DNA from: Adiantum capillus-veneris
Lineage: Eukaryota; Streptophyta; Polypodiopsida; Polypodiales; Pteridaceae
Direction: 5' to 3'
Assembly (NCBI GenBank): GCA_014529385.2
Contig: CM043944.1
Location: 68,258,895 to 68,322,894 of the forward strand
DNA: 64,000 nt
A program made the translations under genes and the position numbers. Below, in pieces: positions 21,530-33,406 of this stretch. Numbering within the stretch: position 1 is the first letter of the stretch; the number at the start of each line of letters is the position of its first letter. Below the pieces are notes generated by a model. The model had not been told where the DNA came from, made no database searches, and worked only from the letters and a program-made list of their open reading frames with translations.

Positions 21530-24500
21530 ATGGATTTTAATCAAGGTGATAGAGTATGCATGTTTGTAGCCACACAAAAGGTTGCCCTTGCGAGTGTCTG
21601 TGAGACAAACCCAAATGCACATTGCTCAGGAATGCTTATTGGTGAAGGAAATGTATCGGTGTTAGTTGATTTGTGTTTTCAAAAGAAAGCACTTATTCCA
21701 TTTCCAACAATGGATGCATTAACAGCGGGAGATGCTTTTCACAGTATTGTGAAATGGAGTACTAGGTTGCTACAACATATGGATGAGATACACTACGAAA
21801 GGGTTTCTATGTCTGAGACTCACAAAGGAATGGGAGCATTCGAGGCACAGTTTGATGGAATGAGCTATAGGGAGTTTTGGAAGGATAAGAGGGTTCAAAT
21901 TTGGGATGAAAGCAAAACACATGTAGTAGCCGAAGGGGTTGTCATGTATGTGTGTCCATTTGATTCCGTGAACTTTGGTGTGCTAGGTGAAGATAACATC
22001 GGTATTGGTATTGAAACATCCTATGCTTGTGAGGCTACTATTTCTGCACAATCTTATGTATGCAGTATCAATCTGGTTTGTTGGCCTATCAAGAGAGTGA
22101 CAACTATGGATGGAAAAGCGTTGTTACAATATGAGGATTTACATGCTAGTGACGCATTACAAGATACATGCATTGAATCAGCTCGTTTGGTAGAGCCTAT
22201 TTCAAAAAAACAAAAATATTTCTTTATGAATAGGAAGCCAAAAATGTCTATGAAACCTTCTAAGATATCCAATCAAGCATCCCTATCATCTGTCCAACTT
22301 GTTTCAACCATAGATTTTTGCTCCATGAGATGTTGTCAATATGCCAATAGAGATAAGGTCATGGCTATGCGCAATGAATTTTGGGGACAAAGTTTGCAAA
22401 ATAGAACCAACTATGTGTATGATACAATGTTGACTGCTTGGCGTGAGAACAAGGCAACTGTAAAGACTTGCTATGTATTTTCTTTTAATGGCAATGAGGT
22501 CTGTACTAGAGCTTGGTACGAAATTCATGGCATTCCATAAACTTCATTTTATCGTTATCGTGAACAGTTTGAAAATGGGGTTCGATGCTCAGTGCATGGT
22601 AATGATGGTGTCATAAGAAAAGGAAGAGACCATACAGAAATGGGAAGGGCATTGATGCACTCTTTTGTAGATGATAACTCAGTGAAAATGCCACATAAGA
22701 GTAGAACTATGGAAGATGGTACCAGAGAAACCTTGCTTGCAATAACAAACACGTACAAGCAAATAGACATCTTACATGATGTCAATAAAACACTCGAGAG
22801 TATGTGTCTCAAGCCAATGTCTAGAACTATATTCAATAGGGTTTGGAATAGAGAGTTTGCTAATGTGACCTTGTCAAAAACAAGCGAGTTCTCAAAATGT
22901 GTTGTGTGTAGCCGGATAAAGTCTCAACTAGAGTCAACAAAGGATGATGAGCTGATTTCACGTTTGAAGGATGAACGTAACATTCACATGATGCAACAAC
23001 AAAGCTGTAGAAATGTGTACTACACCTGGCATAAGTTCACGCAAATGCAAAAGGATAAGTACTTATGCATTATACATGATAAAATGGACCAAAAAAAGAC
23101 AGCAATACCTAGATTGCGAGTGAACTCAAAAGACTATGCAAATGCATATCAGTTGCAAGTATCATTAAGAGGTATGATAACACATGGGCATGGGCATGGG
23201 ATGTATGGTCATTTCTCGTTGAATGGTCTATGGCCTTCAGATCCGAATGCTACAATTGGTTCCCTTGCGTTATGCTTACAGAATTTGGAAAGAACAGAAA
23301 ACCATGGGCTAGGAGATTTATGTCATGATGGTATGCCACGCAGCAATGTAACATTGTTCAATGCATTGAATTCAAGGACAGCTTTAGACCACCAAAACAG
23401 AATGATGAAAGAGCGTGAGAGGAATGCATCAGCAGCAGTAACACCACCGTTGGCTATTGAAGATGTAATGGAGAGATTTCTAACTTGCAATCAGCCTCCT
23501 CTCAATGTGTTGTGTATACCATGTCCACTCCCGTGCTCAAAAATTTCCAGAGAATCTTCTGCTACATCTAGATAATTGTGCAATAGAGAATAAGAATCGA
23601 TATTTATTTGCATACTTATCCTTGCTGGTAGCAAAAGGTGTTTTAAAAACCGTGCATTTGGGATTCTTAATGGTGGGTCATACACATGAGGACATAGATG
23701 CAATGTTTAGCAGGTTCTCAGAGAGATTACGAACAGGAATGACCTACACTTTTCCACATTTGCATGATGGAACATTTTCAAAAATCTGAAAGTTCAGCTC
23801 CAGCACCATTTTTGATGACACAAGTTCCTGACTTTAAATCCTTTGTTAAAGGGTACATGTGTGATGGACAAGATGCTCTTGTTGGACACTCTAAGCCACT
23901 TCAATTTTGTTTCTTTATGCAAGGTGAAATCCCAGTAATGCAGTACAAAATTCACCCCAAATCACCTGATTGGATGCCGAGGGAGTCAAGAATTGAGTTG
24001 TGGAAAAAATATGATCAAGGGAAACCAAAAATTGCCAGTAGGTTGTCCAGATGTGGTTCCTATAGCAGACTATGAGAGGTATAGTCCGGTTGTTATTCAA
24101 GGGATTAAGACATATCTTGAATTTTGGAAAAGATGGACTCTACTAAAGGGAAAGAAGCACGATTCTACAAAATACATGGAGCCAGTTATTATTTATTGGC
24201 AAAAAATAATTAGTGAGCTTGAACAACCAACCAATAAACAACTTGGTGAATATACATCATTTAGGCCAAAGACTACAGGGAGTCATAGAATGCAACAGAT
24301 AGAGGAAGACACAGATGAGTATCAAGGATATGAAGAATTGAATGATCACTATGTTGGTCCTCAAAGTGCAAGGCCACAGGAAGCTTTTAGGCCTCAAATT
24401 GATGTAAGGAAAGGGGATATTTTTCTTGTGAGACCCGTAGATCCAGAATATCCGATATGGCTAGGAGTTGTAGAGTCAGATGTTGATGTAGACAGCTCAT

Positions 24501-24748
24501 CTCCTAACTACAAAAAATTTTTCATTCAATATTGTGCACCAAAACATCATTAAAAAAATCCCACAATCCAAGAACAATATGAGGATTGTTGGAAAAAGAA
24601 TTGGTGTTGCAATCTTGCTGACCCAAAGCGTTGGGAGTGTGTTGATTCAATTGTGTGGTCATGGACTCCAAGGGGTGGAAGACTTGCAGAAGCAATTAAA
24701 ATCCCATCCAATGTTGTGGAGAAAGCACAAGCTAGCTTAATAGGATAA
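21530..24748 (+). pseudogene. broken multi-domain gene with transposase-like C-terminal half (DUF7869-like)
   Basis: The coding line is interrupted by an in-frame TAA at 22538 and by frame changes near 23530, 23780, 24020 and 24550, ending at TAA 24746-24748. Residues about 35-90 (GNVSVLVDLCFQ, GDAFHSIVKWSTRLL) recall the DUF8039-type segment of some plant transposon proteins. The middle has VCTRAWYEIHGIP and a Cys pair CVVCSRIK. The C-terminal half has HDKMDQKKTA (about 23077), LHLDNCAIENKN (about 23563) and GHTHEDIDAMFSRF (about 23675), a D-D-E-like series seen in DUF7869 proteins, many of which look transposon-derived. The tail (DIFLVRPVDPEYPIWLGVVE) looks like a small chromatin-type or Tudor-like fold. 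The gene lies between the satellite and the right end of a TTAA/CACTAG transposon. It may be that transposon's own gene, but this is unproven. Family names are from memory. Confidence 0.6.
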
Positions 24749-25024
24749 ATTGACTAGCATTTCATTTTCATATATTGTTTTTCTTGCTATCCATGTCTAT
24801 GTATGTTTTATAAAGTATCAATTAACACCAACATGAAAAAAAAAGGTGTTTCTCAACACCACCATTTTCTTGAAAATCTATCTCTTTGTCTAATGTAACA
24901 CAAGTCCTCAAGACAAGTCCCAAAATAATTGAAATTTTCCCAAATCAAATGGGAAATAGGAATCCCTAGGCATTGAAATCAGTCCCAAAGATGTGGAATT
25001 TTCCTATTTTATCTAAAAGAGTGT
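24749..25024. other. A/T-rich spacer, nothing recognised
   Basis: About 275 bp with no frame, repeat or motif that I can support. It separates the broken gene from the region that matches the transposon end at 3560. Confidence 0.5.
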
Positions 25025-25913
25025 TACAAATAATATATGCATGTTTTCTTAGTTCCCTATTGTCCTTTAGGTTCATAAGGAGCCATGGAGCATGTCAAAA
25101 TAATAATACATATCTTACCAAGGGGAATCTTGGGGACAAAGATGAAGTGCTAAATACAGCAAACATGAAAAAACTAGGTTAAACATTATGAGTTATAGAA
25201 TCCCATAGAAACTATTCAATATCTAGCCAAATTTGATCCTTATGACTAGATATGGTTACTACCTACAAAATGCATGTAGTTGTCACAAGAAACTAACAAT
25301 ATTGAAAAAGCTATACTTGATATACTAGAATGTTTCGTTTTCTTCTATAATTGAAAAAATCAACCATCATTGTCTACTATGCAAAATAGGGTATTAGGTG
25401 CCCCAAAACTCAAGGAATATTAGCTTTATGTTACAATATGCGACATAGAAAATAAAAACTGCATTTGGATATCATGAAAGCCACCAAAAAAATCATAGAA
25501 GAGCTAAAATTGGCTAAAAAACAAGATTTGACAATTTTTGTAATTTGTCCATAACTTACAAATTTAACATTTATTTCTCCCTAGAAGCATCAGGACATGT
25601 TGAGGACTACTAAAGATAGTTCTCTAGCATTATAGACCTCACAAACATGAATTCTAGAGTGGTATAGTTGCAAAAAGTTGAAAAAAGCCAAAAACAGGAC
25701 CCATTTTTTCACACAGTTTAGGTTGTGAGATGTTGTGCAAGGACAAGGTTAAAGATGGAATTGATATTCCAAAAAAATGTCGAGTTTTTTTTTAGCTCAT
25801 GAGACAACTTTCTAGACACATAGCACCTCAAAATCCATTTTGAAACTCTTGACATAATTCAAGGAAAATGGTCACTTAACACGACATAAAAATGTCCCAT
25901 TACCAACCTAGTG
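25025..25913 (+). mobile_element. right end of a TTAA-flanked CACTAG transposon
   Basis: The sequence ends CCAACCTAGTG at 25913 and is followed by TTAA (25914-25917). That TTAA lies inside a chromovirus LTR: the other LTR copy reads GTTC-TTAA-AGTCG across this point (33430-33445), so the element entered exactly at TTAA. Bases about 25270-25913 match, in reverse complement, the first half of 49751-51006. Bases 25025-25270 are a direct repeat of 3560-3823. The start of the LTR should lie to the left of the element's other end, but the flank at 3125 is not LTR. The two ends in this window therefore cannot be the two sides of one clean insertion. Confidence 0.7.
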
Positions 25914-27019
25914 TTAAAGTCGAAAAGAATATAGTAGGGCATATCTTTCGTTTAGCACGATTTGAAAGATTGTTGAATAGTCTATTAAATAGAGCTTATA
26001 TGATGAGTTTGAGATATTAAGAGAGAATATATATTCTTTTTTGTAACTAATACACTAAACACGTATTTGATAAACATTAATGAATAACAGATAGTTTGTC
26101 TATGAACATTAAAATTAAGATTTTTGTTAATATCAATGTTTTATAATTATGTGCTTTAGCTTAAAATGCATGGGTAGGCTTAAAATAAGTTGAAAAAGTA
26201 GTGGAGACCAAAAAATAGAGGTTTTAAGATTCGCGACCTAAAAGTTGTGTTTTCAGCCAAAGCAAGACGTTTTTTGCAATTCTGTCCACGATGCCTTGTA
26301 GACTAGACCTATTCCCGTCATTTTGAGTACCTCAATTTTTCTGTTCTGAGTTCGTTTGTAAAAGTTATGATGAAGACAAACAGAAGGCATCAGCATTGTA
26401 GTATACACAGGGACAGACAGACATACAACATCATACAGCTCTCTCTGCTATCAACCAAGAAGTGGATTTGTTTCTTTATGGTGGACTATTGCAATTGAGA
26501 TTATGAAGGTACATAATTATGTTTTCTACTTTGATTATCATGTTGAGTTGGTTGCACGAGTATGTTCTTTTGGCTATTTTGTAGGCGATGCAGAAATCAA
26601 TGTGTGAAACAGGATCTATGCAAAATGTCATGATAAAAATCTAACCTTCACCGATCGCTTAGCGATCACGTTCTTCTCTTATTCTCACAGGTATACTTGG
26701 CACAAAAATCGAGTTGACCGAACTCCTAAAAAGTGGCTATTTTGAGAAGTTGCATGCTTTTCAAGGAAAAGAACGAAGGGTGGTGCGTTTGGGAATCATT
26801 CACAGATCTCCTCTTCTACGAGTGCGAGTGCGAGTGAGACGCTGCATGCAAGCGGATTGAAGCTCGGGGGTGGTCGGGAGGTTCGAGCTCCGTACAATGG
26901 AGTGCGCCCATATATTCCATTGCTCCTCTGTTGTATCAAAACTCTTGGAAAATCCATCAATACAAAGATCTCTTTCTTTATCTTTTGCTGTCCATCTCTT
27001 TTTTTTTGTTCCTGTGACA
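25914..27019 (+). repeat. 5' LTR of chromovirus (left 26 bp lost)
   Basis: It is collinear with the 3' LTR from its TTAAAGTCG onward and ends CCTGTGACA at 27019. About 26 bases that begin the 3' LTR (TGTAATAGG... to GTTC) are missing because the TTAA transposon interrupts at this point. The full LTR is about 1.13 kb. Confidence 0.85.
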
Positions 27020-27021
27020 AG

Positions 27022-27033
27022 TGGTATCAGAGC
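27022..27033 (+). other. initiator-Met tRNA primer-binding site
   Basis: TGGTATCAGAGC lies two bases after the LTR end. It is complementary to the 3' end of plant initiator-Met tRNA, the usual chromovirus primer. Confidence 0.9.
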
Positions 27034-27051
27034 AAGCGATTGATTCTGGAC

Positions 27052-27560
27052 ATGGATGGATACGAGAAGAAGATGAAGGAGCAAGAAGACCTGATTCGGT
27101 GACTACGAGAAGATCTGGAAATTACAAATTGGGAGTGTGCTGAGGCTCTGCATGGCAAAGTAGCAGGAGAGCCTGATATCTATGTGGACCTTCATGGCAA
27201 ACATGAAGGTGAAAACCATGCTATTCCACTAGGAAACAATAATCTTCATGGTGGCGCTGGGGCACCTAGCGGTGGTGATGATGGGAACGGTGGTGGACGT
27301 AGAGGTCGTCAATGCGAAAAAAATAAACGATGACGATATGGGAGTAGCGACAACAAAATATTTCTTAACGAAGGCTAAGCTTAAAGAGTTTGATGGCATA
27401 AGAAATATATGCGAAAGTTTAAAAGCGTGGGTTGAAGAACTTAAAGATTTGGATTATACTTTCAATATCGAGAATACAACCACCAGACTTTCGAATGCTC
27501 GAGCAAGGTGACCGATAAGAAAATACGTACCAAGATGGCATAATTGGAGACTTTTGGCGA
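27052..27560 (+). pseudogene. chromovirus gag remnant
   Basis: An ATG at 27052 opens MDGYEKKMKEQEDLI, followed by a stop and other frame breaks. A later piece (LKEFDGIRNICESLKAWVEE, LKDLDYTFNI at about 27385-27470) resembles the beginning of a retrotransposon gag core. The rest of gag, the zinc knuckle and the start of protease are absent: the sequence passes in under 100 bp to the point where the next element inserted, and resumes at 30060. The related copy at 48224-48590 ends at the same place, so the loss predates both insertions. Confidence 0.6.
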
Positions 27561-27627
27561 TGCGTACGATAAAGGTAAGTAATCTATCCCTTCTTTGTGA
27601 TGTTTTATGTCTTTGATACGTCTTTTG

Positions 27628-27769
27628 TGTTGAGCTTATATGTGAAGCTACTCAATATATGGCTTCTCTATATATGGCACCCAGGTCCCCTCTATATATA
27701 CATCATCTCATGTGTGTATTCTACACACTTTGGGGTTCTACTTCTGTGCTCTCTCCTTCTCTCTCAACA
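27628..27769 (+). repeat. 5' LTR of the non-autonomous element (142 bp)
   Basis: Begins TGTTGAGCTTATATGTGAAG and ends TTCTCTCTCAACA. It is identical to 29913-30054. A TATATATGGC box lies mid-LTR. Confidence 0.93.
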
Positions 27770-27789
27770 TGGTATCAGAGCAGTACGTT

Positions 27790-28500
27790 TTTGTTTTCGA
27801 TTTTTCTCCTGATCAAAATCGATTTAGAAGAAACTACCCGCTGTAGGGATCGAAATCGATGTGGTCTACAACTTTGCAGAAGAAAGTTTTTTCAAATTCT
27901 GCACCGATTTTGAGTTATCGTTCACGGACTGCGCACATACCTCAAAAACAGCTTCCGCGTTTTGTTTTTGATTTTTCTGCTAATTGAAAATGATTTTGCA
28001 GAAACTACCCGCTACACAGACCGGAATCAATGTGGTCTACAACTTTGCAGAAGGAAGTGTTTTCAAATTCTGCACTGATTTTGAGTTATCGTTCGCGGAC
28101 TGCGTACATACCTGAAAAGCAACTTCCACTTTTTGTTTTTGATTTTTCTGCTAATTGAAAACGATTTTGCAGAAACTACTCGCGAGACAAACCGAAATTG
28201 ATGTGGTCTACAACTTTGCAGAAGGAAGTGTTTTCAAATTCTGCACCGATTTTGAGTTATCGTTCCCGGACTGCGTACATACCTTAAAAGCAATTTTCGT
28301 TTTTTGTTTTTGATTTTTGTGCTTATTGAAAACGATTTTGCAGAAACTACCCGCGTGAGAGACCGGAATCGATGTGTTCTACAACTTTGCAGAAGAAACT
28401 ACCCGCGATGGGGATTGGAATCGATGTGGTCTATAACTTTGCAGAAGAAAGTTTCTCTAAATTCTGCACCAATTTTGGGTTATCGTCTCGGACTGCGAAT
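27790..28500 (+). repeat. about 170-bp internal tandem repeat
   Basis: Blocks starting TTTGATTTTTCTGCTAATTG recur near 27795, 27968, 28137 and 28308, about 170 bp apart. Each has AACTACCCGC and TGTGGTCTACAACTTTGCAG. A shortened fifth block follows. The blocks differ by point changes only. Confidence 0.8.
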
Positions 28501-28794
28501 ATGTTTGAAAATCAAAATTTTACTTTTTGCTTTTGATTTTTCTCATGATTTTTCTCATAATTGAAAACTTCTCAATTATATTTTTCTTCATCAATCATAT
28601 ATTTGTTACTGACGTAACTTTGCTGCAGAAGCCAGTTACACATCGTTCCGATTCAGTCGAACCGTTGATGATCGTCCAAATTCTATCGAGCTACTGTTGG
28701 TACATGATCTTTTGTTATATGATATACTCGTTCATTGATTCTCGTATAATTATTCTTTTAGAGATATAGTTTACGTCGTTTATTGATAATTTCT

Positions 28795-29225
28795 CATTGA
28801 TACCATAGTGATTTTGATGGTACCATGATGATGTTTTGTTAATACTTTGGTCATGGTGATTTTCGTTGATACCATGATGATATGTCATTGATACCATGGT
28901 TATTCTCGGTGGTGCCATGATGATATTTCGTTGATACCATGGTTATTCTCGGTGATTCCATGATGATATTTCGTTGATTCCATGGTGATTTTTATTGATA
29001 CCATGATGATGTTTTGTTGATACCATGGTTATTCTCGGTGATACCATGATGTTGTTTCGTTGATACCATGGTTATTTTTGGTGATGCCATGATGATATTT
29101 CGTTGATACCATGGTTATTCTCAGTGATGCCATGATGTTGTTTCGTTGATACAATGAATATTCTCGGTGATATCATGATGCTTTTCGTTGATACCATGAT
29201 CATTTATTCATTTTTATTGACATAA
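28795..29225 (+). repeat. about 43-bp internal tandem repeat
   Basis: Roughly ten imperfect copies of a unit containing TTGATACCATGGTTATTC and GCCATGATGATATTTCG. Many units contain the self-complementary CCATGG. Confidence 0.75.
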
Positions 29226-29912
29226 TGATGATATTTTGTTAATACTTTGATGGTATTCATTGATCACTACATTGATAAATGTTGTTTTATGTAGTATATA
29301 CACATATCATTTGTATCACGTAATCACACATTTTGTACTTTTACGTTTATACTTTATGTACCATATGTTGTCATGTGTATATATGTCGTCAAAAGAGTGG
29401 CGTCGCGAACCATCTCTTATGGCATTGTGAACGTAATTATTTCATTAACGATGCTAATAATTTTCATGACATGTTTTTTTTTGGAGTCTATGATCTATGT
29501 AGGATTGATCAAAGAATTGATTTTATGAAGACAAACTTGGTGACAATAAAAGATTTATGAAGATATGTTTGGTGATGCCATATTGATGACAACATGAAGA
29601 CATGTTTGGTGATGCGATATTGATGACAAGCTACACAGCAGATTCACGGAGACACTTTTGATTACAAGCTAATTGATAGCTTTTACACCTCTTTATTGAA
29701 CCTTTGTATTCATTATTGTATTGATAGGATAGGAGTAATGTAACTCCTCATAAAACATTCATTGTAAAAGGAGTGATGTAGCTCCTCGTAAACATTTGTA
29801 TATTCAATGATTTTTATAATATAACGGTGGGTGTATATAGAGCTGTGGGTTTTTCCCTTGATCCCCCAAGGGTTTTTTCATCCACAGTTAGGGACCCTTA
29901 TTTGAGCAGGGG

Positions 29913-30054
29913 TGTTGAGCTTATATGTGAAGCTACTCAATATATGGCTTCTCTATATATGGCACCCAGGTCCCCTCTATATATACATCATCTCATGTGT
30001 GTATTCTACACACTTTGGGGTTCTACTTCTGTGCTCTCTCCTTCTCTCTCAACA
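29913..30054 (+). repeat. 3' LTR of the non-autonomous element
   Basis: Identical to the 5' LTR and preceded by TTTGAGCAGGGG, a short purine-rich tract. TTTTG follows at 30055. Confidence 0.93.
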
Positions 30055-30059
30055 TTTTG

Positions 30060-30504
30060 AAAGCTTCTGTGTGATCGAATTTATGCGTAAAAGTTGAGAT
30101 TTAAATTTGAATTTCTTAATTGATCTGGATAGTATTCATTGCTTCTTATCGTCTAAATTGATTGAGAAATTAAATTTGAAATTAAATCGAGAAGTTAAAA
30201 GACTTGTGGACTTAACCAGTGGTAATAATGGTGCACAAAAGAGTTAGTAAAAAATTACTTTTTTTCTCTTTGAAGAATCGGAAGCATAAATATGATTCCT
30301 ATATCATAAACATTGATATGCATGATGTTATCATTGGTATCAATTAGATGGTTGAAAATCATGTTTTGATTGATTGTTAAGAAAGAAAAACATATCTTTA
30401 ATCATTTAATGGTGATAAGTCACACTCTTCGTGGAAAGAAAGAGATTCGAAATCTAGTTTTGGCAATGGAATTGATAAGGTGACTTAGATAAGAATGTGA
30501 GACG
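30060..30504 (+). pseudogene. protease-end remnant of chromovirus
   Basis: Translation with several stops gives MHDVIIGIN and NHVLIDC, resembling the end of a gypsy protease (normally LGMDWL...). The catalytic segment is not present. The same structure occurs at 48735-49200. Confidence 0.45.
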
Positions 30505-32144
30505 TTGCTTGTGTTTGCTAATGAGATTAAAGAAGAATCTGGGGATAAACAGAAAGAGAAAAATCCAGAATTTGTAGAGGATCTCTTACATGAATTTAAG
30601 GATGTGTTTCCGAATGATCTTCCTGGTATACCTCCACCTAGAGCGGTAGACCATGCCATAGATCTATATCTAGGAGCAACACCTTATTCAAGGGCTCCCG
30701 GATACAGGTTCAATATTGATGAGCTTAAAGAGCTCAAGATACAAGTTGATGATCTTTTGAAAAAGGGGTTCATTAAACCTAGTGTATCTCCTTGGGGTAG
30801 TCCTGTGTTATTCCAAAAAAAAAGGATGGTACGTATAGGTTATGCATTGACTTTAGGGGATTAAACAATTAGACCATTAAGAACAAATATCCTCTTCCTC
30901 ACATAGATGAATTTCTTAGACATTTGAGTGGTGCCATAATATTTTCAAAGCTCGACCTTCGTTCTGGCTACCATCAAATCCGCATTAAGGCCGAGGACAT
31001 TCCAAAGATTGCTTTTCGTACACGTTATGGGCATTATGAATTTACAGTTCTTGCTTTTGGTTTGACTAATGCACAAGCAACTTTCATGTGCTTAATGAAT
31101 AGTATTTGTCACCCGTATCGTGATGACTTCATTTTGGTATTCTTGGATGATATTTTTTTGTATTCTAAGAATGAAGAAGATCATGCATTGCATTTAAAGA
31201 AAACATTTGAAGTTTTGCGTGAACATAAATTGTATGCCAAAGCAAGTAAGCGTTCTTTTGCAAAGAATCAGATTGTGTATTTGGGAAGAGTGAGTTTCAA
31301 AGAGGGGATTCACATTGATCTTGATAAAGTTAAGACTATTGTGGAGTGGCCAACACCTAAGTCATTAAGGGATGTAAGAAGCTTTATGGGTCTAGCACAA
31401 TATGAGAGAGCACACATTAAAGATTTCTCTAAGATAGCAAGTTCTTTGACCGAATTGACCAAGAAAGACAAGGGTTTTGTGTGGGCTTCTAACTGTGAGA
31501 CTGCTTTTGAGACCTTGAAGGCTAAAATAGCGGAAAATTGTGTTTTAAAAGTTCCTCAGATGGGCAAACCATTTGTTGTGTCCTGTGACACTAGTGGTGA
31601 ACAACTAGGTTGTGTTTTGACACAAGAAGGAAGAGTGGTTGCATATGAGTTTAAAAAATTAAGACGATATGAATTGAACTATGCAACAAATGATCTAGAA
31701 TTTCTTGCTGTTGTTCATGCATTGAAGCATTGGCGTCATCTTTTGCTTGGCGTAAAATTTGAATTGCGTATTGATCATCAAATCTTGAAGTATATTTTCA
31801 CTCAGCCATTGTTAAATAACAAACAAAGAAGATGGATTGAATTACTAGCTGAGTATGACTTTGATTTGAAGTATTTGTGTAGAAAAGAAAATAAAGTTGC
31901 AGATGCATTGAGTCGTAGGCCCATGTGTAATTTGTTGACTATTGTGCGGTCCAATTTGATTGATGATATACATGCTAAAGTTGAAAATGATTCTTTTTAT
32001 ATGCCTATTTTGAAATTCTTGCATGAGAATATTGGTGAGATGTATGACCGCAGATATCGCTTGTATAAGAAAAATGTGTATTATTATGACCGCTTGTGTA
32101 TTCCTGCAAATTCTACTTTTAAGAGTCAAATTCTGCATGAGTGA
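30505..32144 (+). pseudogene. chromovirus reverse transcriptase and RNase H
   Basis: The frame carries the RT lead-in (HEFKDVFPNDLPGIPPPR), GFIKPSVSPWGSPV, SKLDLRSGYHQIRI and the catalytic motif VFLDDIFLYS (about 31135). The RNase H part follows (FVVSCDTSGEQLGCVL, ELNYATNDLEFLAVVHAL, LRIDHQ) and the domain ends at LCRKENKVADALSRR. A frame change in a run of A near 30817-30825 and a TAG near 30870 separate 30505-30864 from 30924-32144. An in-frame TGA at 32142 separates this part from integrase. RT copies element RNA and RNase H removes it, but these breaks prevent a full product. The decayed copy at 49223 shares the same order. Confidence 0.85.
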
Positions 32145-32165
32145 CCTTTTTCTGGTCATCCTGGA

Positions 32166-33389
32166 TTGAATAAGACATATGAAAAGATTAAAAGTTCATT
32201 ATTTTGGTCGTGTATGAAATTGGATGTTAAGAATTATGTACGTGAGTGCTTTCAATGTCAACAAGTTAAGATTGCACATAAGAGGATGCATGGTGACCTT
32301 CGATCCTTAGACATTCCTTTACAGAAGTGGGAGTCTATATCCATGGACTTTATCATTAGACTTCCTACTACTCGTGGAGGGTATGATTCGATCTTTGTGG
32401 TGGTAGATAGACTCACAAAACAAGCTCACTTATTTCCTGTAAAAATAACTGATACTGCCTGGACCATTGCACGTGTGTTTGTGAAAGAGATATTTTGTTT
32501 CCATGGCATGCCCAAGAGTATAGTGTCTGACAGAGATTCTAAGTTCACTTCTCATTTCTGGAGAGTGACTTTTGACTCTATAGATACCCAGTTACGCATG
32601 TCTACTGCTTTTCATCCTCAAATTGATGGGAAAACGGAGAGAGTGAATCGTATTTTAGAAGATATGTTACGAATGTATGTCAATGAAAACCAATCTAATT
32701 GGAATGAATATCTGCCTTTGGTTGAATTTGCATATAAGAGTCCATATCATATATCTATTAGGATGACTCCGTTTGAGGCAATGTATGGCTATAACTGTCC
32801 CACACCTATTAATTTTCTTAACTCGAGGAATAAGGTAGAACTGTCACGTGAGATGCTTGAGAAAATGGATAACAAGTTGGCCAAAATCAGGGGGAATATT
32901 AGAGAAGCTCAAAAGAGACATAAATTGTATTATGACAAGAAACATCAGGTTGTGGAGTATGAAACTGGTGATATGGTTTTCTTAAAGGTTATTCCCGAGA
33001 AGTCTCATTTGATTCTTGGAAAGGATAGAAGATTGTCTCCACGATTTGCTGGGCCATTTAAAATTTTGAAGCGCATTGGTTCATTAGCTTACAAATTGGA
33101 ATTTCCTTCTCATGTTAAAGTGCATTTTGTATTCCATGTGAGTTTATTGAAAAAGTATGTTCCTAATGTGCATCATGTTTTACAAGATAACTCTAAGTTG
33201 AAAGATGACGGAACATTGACTGTAGAACCAGACTTAGTGCTAGATAGGCATGTTAAACATCTGAGAAATAGAGACATTGTGGAAGTTTTGGTTAAGTGGA
33301 AAAACTATCCAGTAGAGGATACATCATGGGTTGATCTTAGTGTTTTGCAAAGAGAATTTCCCTCCTTCCAACTCTGGGGACATAGTTAA
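32166..33389 (+). pseudogene. chromovirus integrase with chromodomain
   Basis: In frame with the RT part after the TGA at 32142, this segment begins HPGLNKTYEKIK with a zinc-binding region ending CFQCQQVK. The catalytic core carries D in SMDFIIRLP, D in IVSDRDSKF and E in GKTERVNRIL. A GPF/Y-type region (FAGPFKILKRIGSLAYKLEF) follows. The C-terminus is a chromodomain (VLDRHVKHLRNRDIVEVLVK, WKNYPVEDTSWVDL). Integrase inserts the DNA copy, and the chromodomain guides it to modified chromatin. The 407-codon stretch is intact but lacks its normal upstream fusion. Confidence 0.9.
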
Positions 33390-33396
33390 TTTTCAT

Positions 33397-33406
33397 AAGG
33401 GGAGAA
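33397..33406 (+). other. polypurine tract
   Basis: AAGGGGAGAA directly precedes the 3' LTR start at 33407 and would prime plus-strand synthesis. Confidence 0.8.

Larger units (their letters stand above)
27628..30054 (+). mobile_element. 2.4-kb non-autonomous LTR retrotransposon (LARD/TRIM-like)
   Basis: Two identical 142-bp LTRs (27628-27769 and 29913-30054) lie within a perfect 5-bp target duplication TTTTG (27623-27627 and 30055-30059). An initiator-Met primer site follows the 5' LTR (27770-27781). The region before the 3' LTR (GGGTTTTTCCCTTGATCCCC, then TTTGAGCAGGGG) resembles the same region of the copia elements nearby (45370-45435), which marks it as a relative that uses their machinery. 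The 2.1-kb interior has no gag or pol frame and is largely tandem repeats. Identical LTRs mean very recent insertion. Confidence 0.92.

Noticed and set aside
3129-25913. A single intact 22.8-kb transposon from the left to the right CACTAG end
   Set aside because: The right end interrupts a chromovirus LTR at TTAA, but the DNA left of 3125 is not the missing LTR start, so these are not the two sides of one clean insertion.
25914-27019. A separate host gene in the LTR (frames near 26800-27100)
   Set aside because: The sequence is duplicated in the 3' LTR and ends at a tRNA primer site. It is LTR, not a gene.
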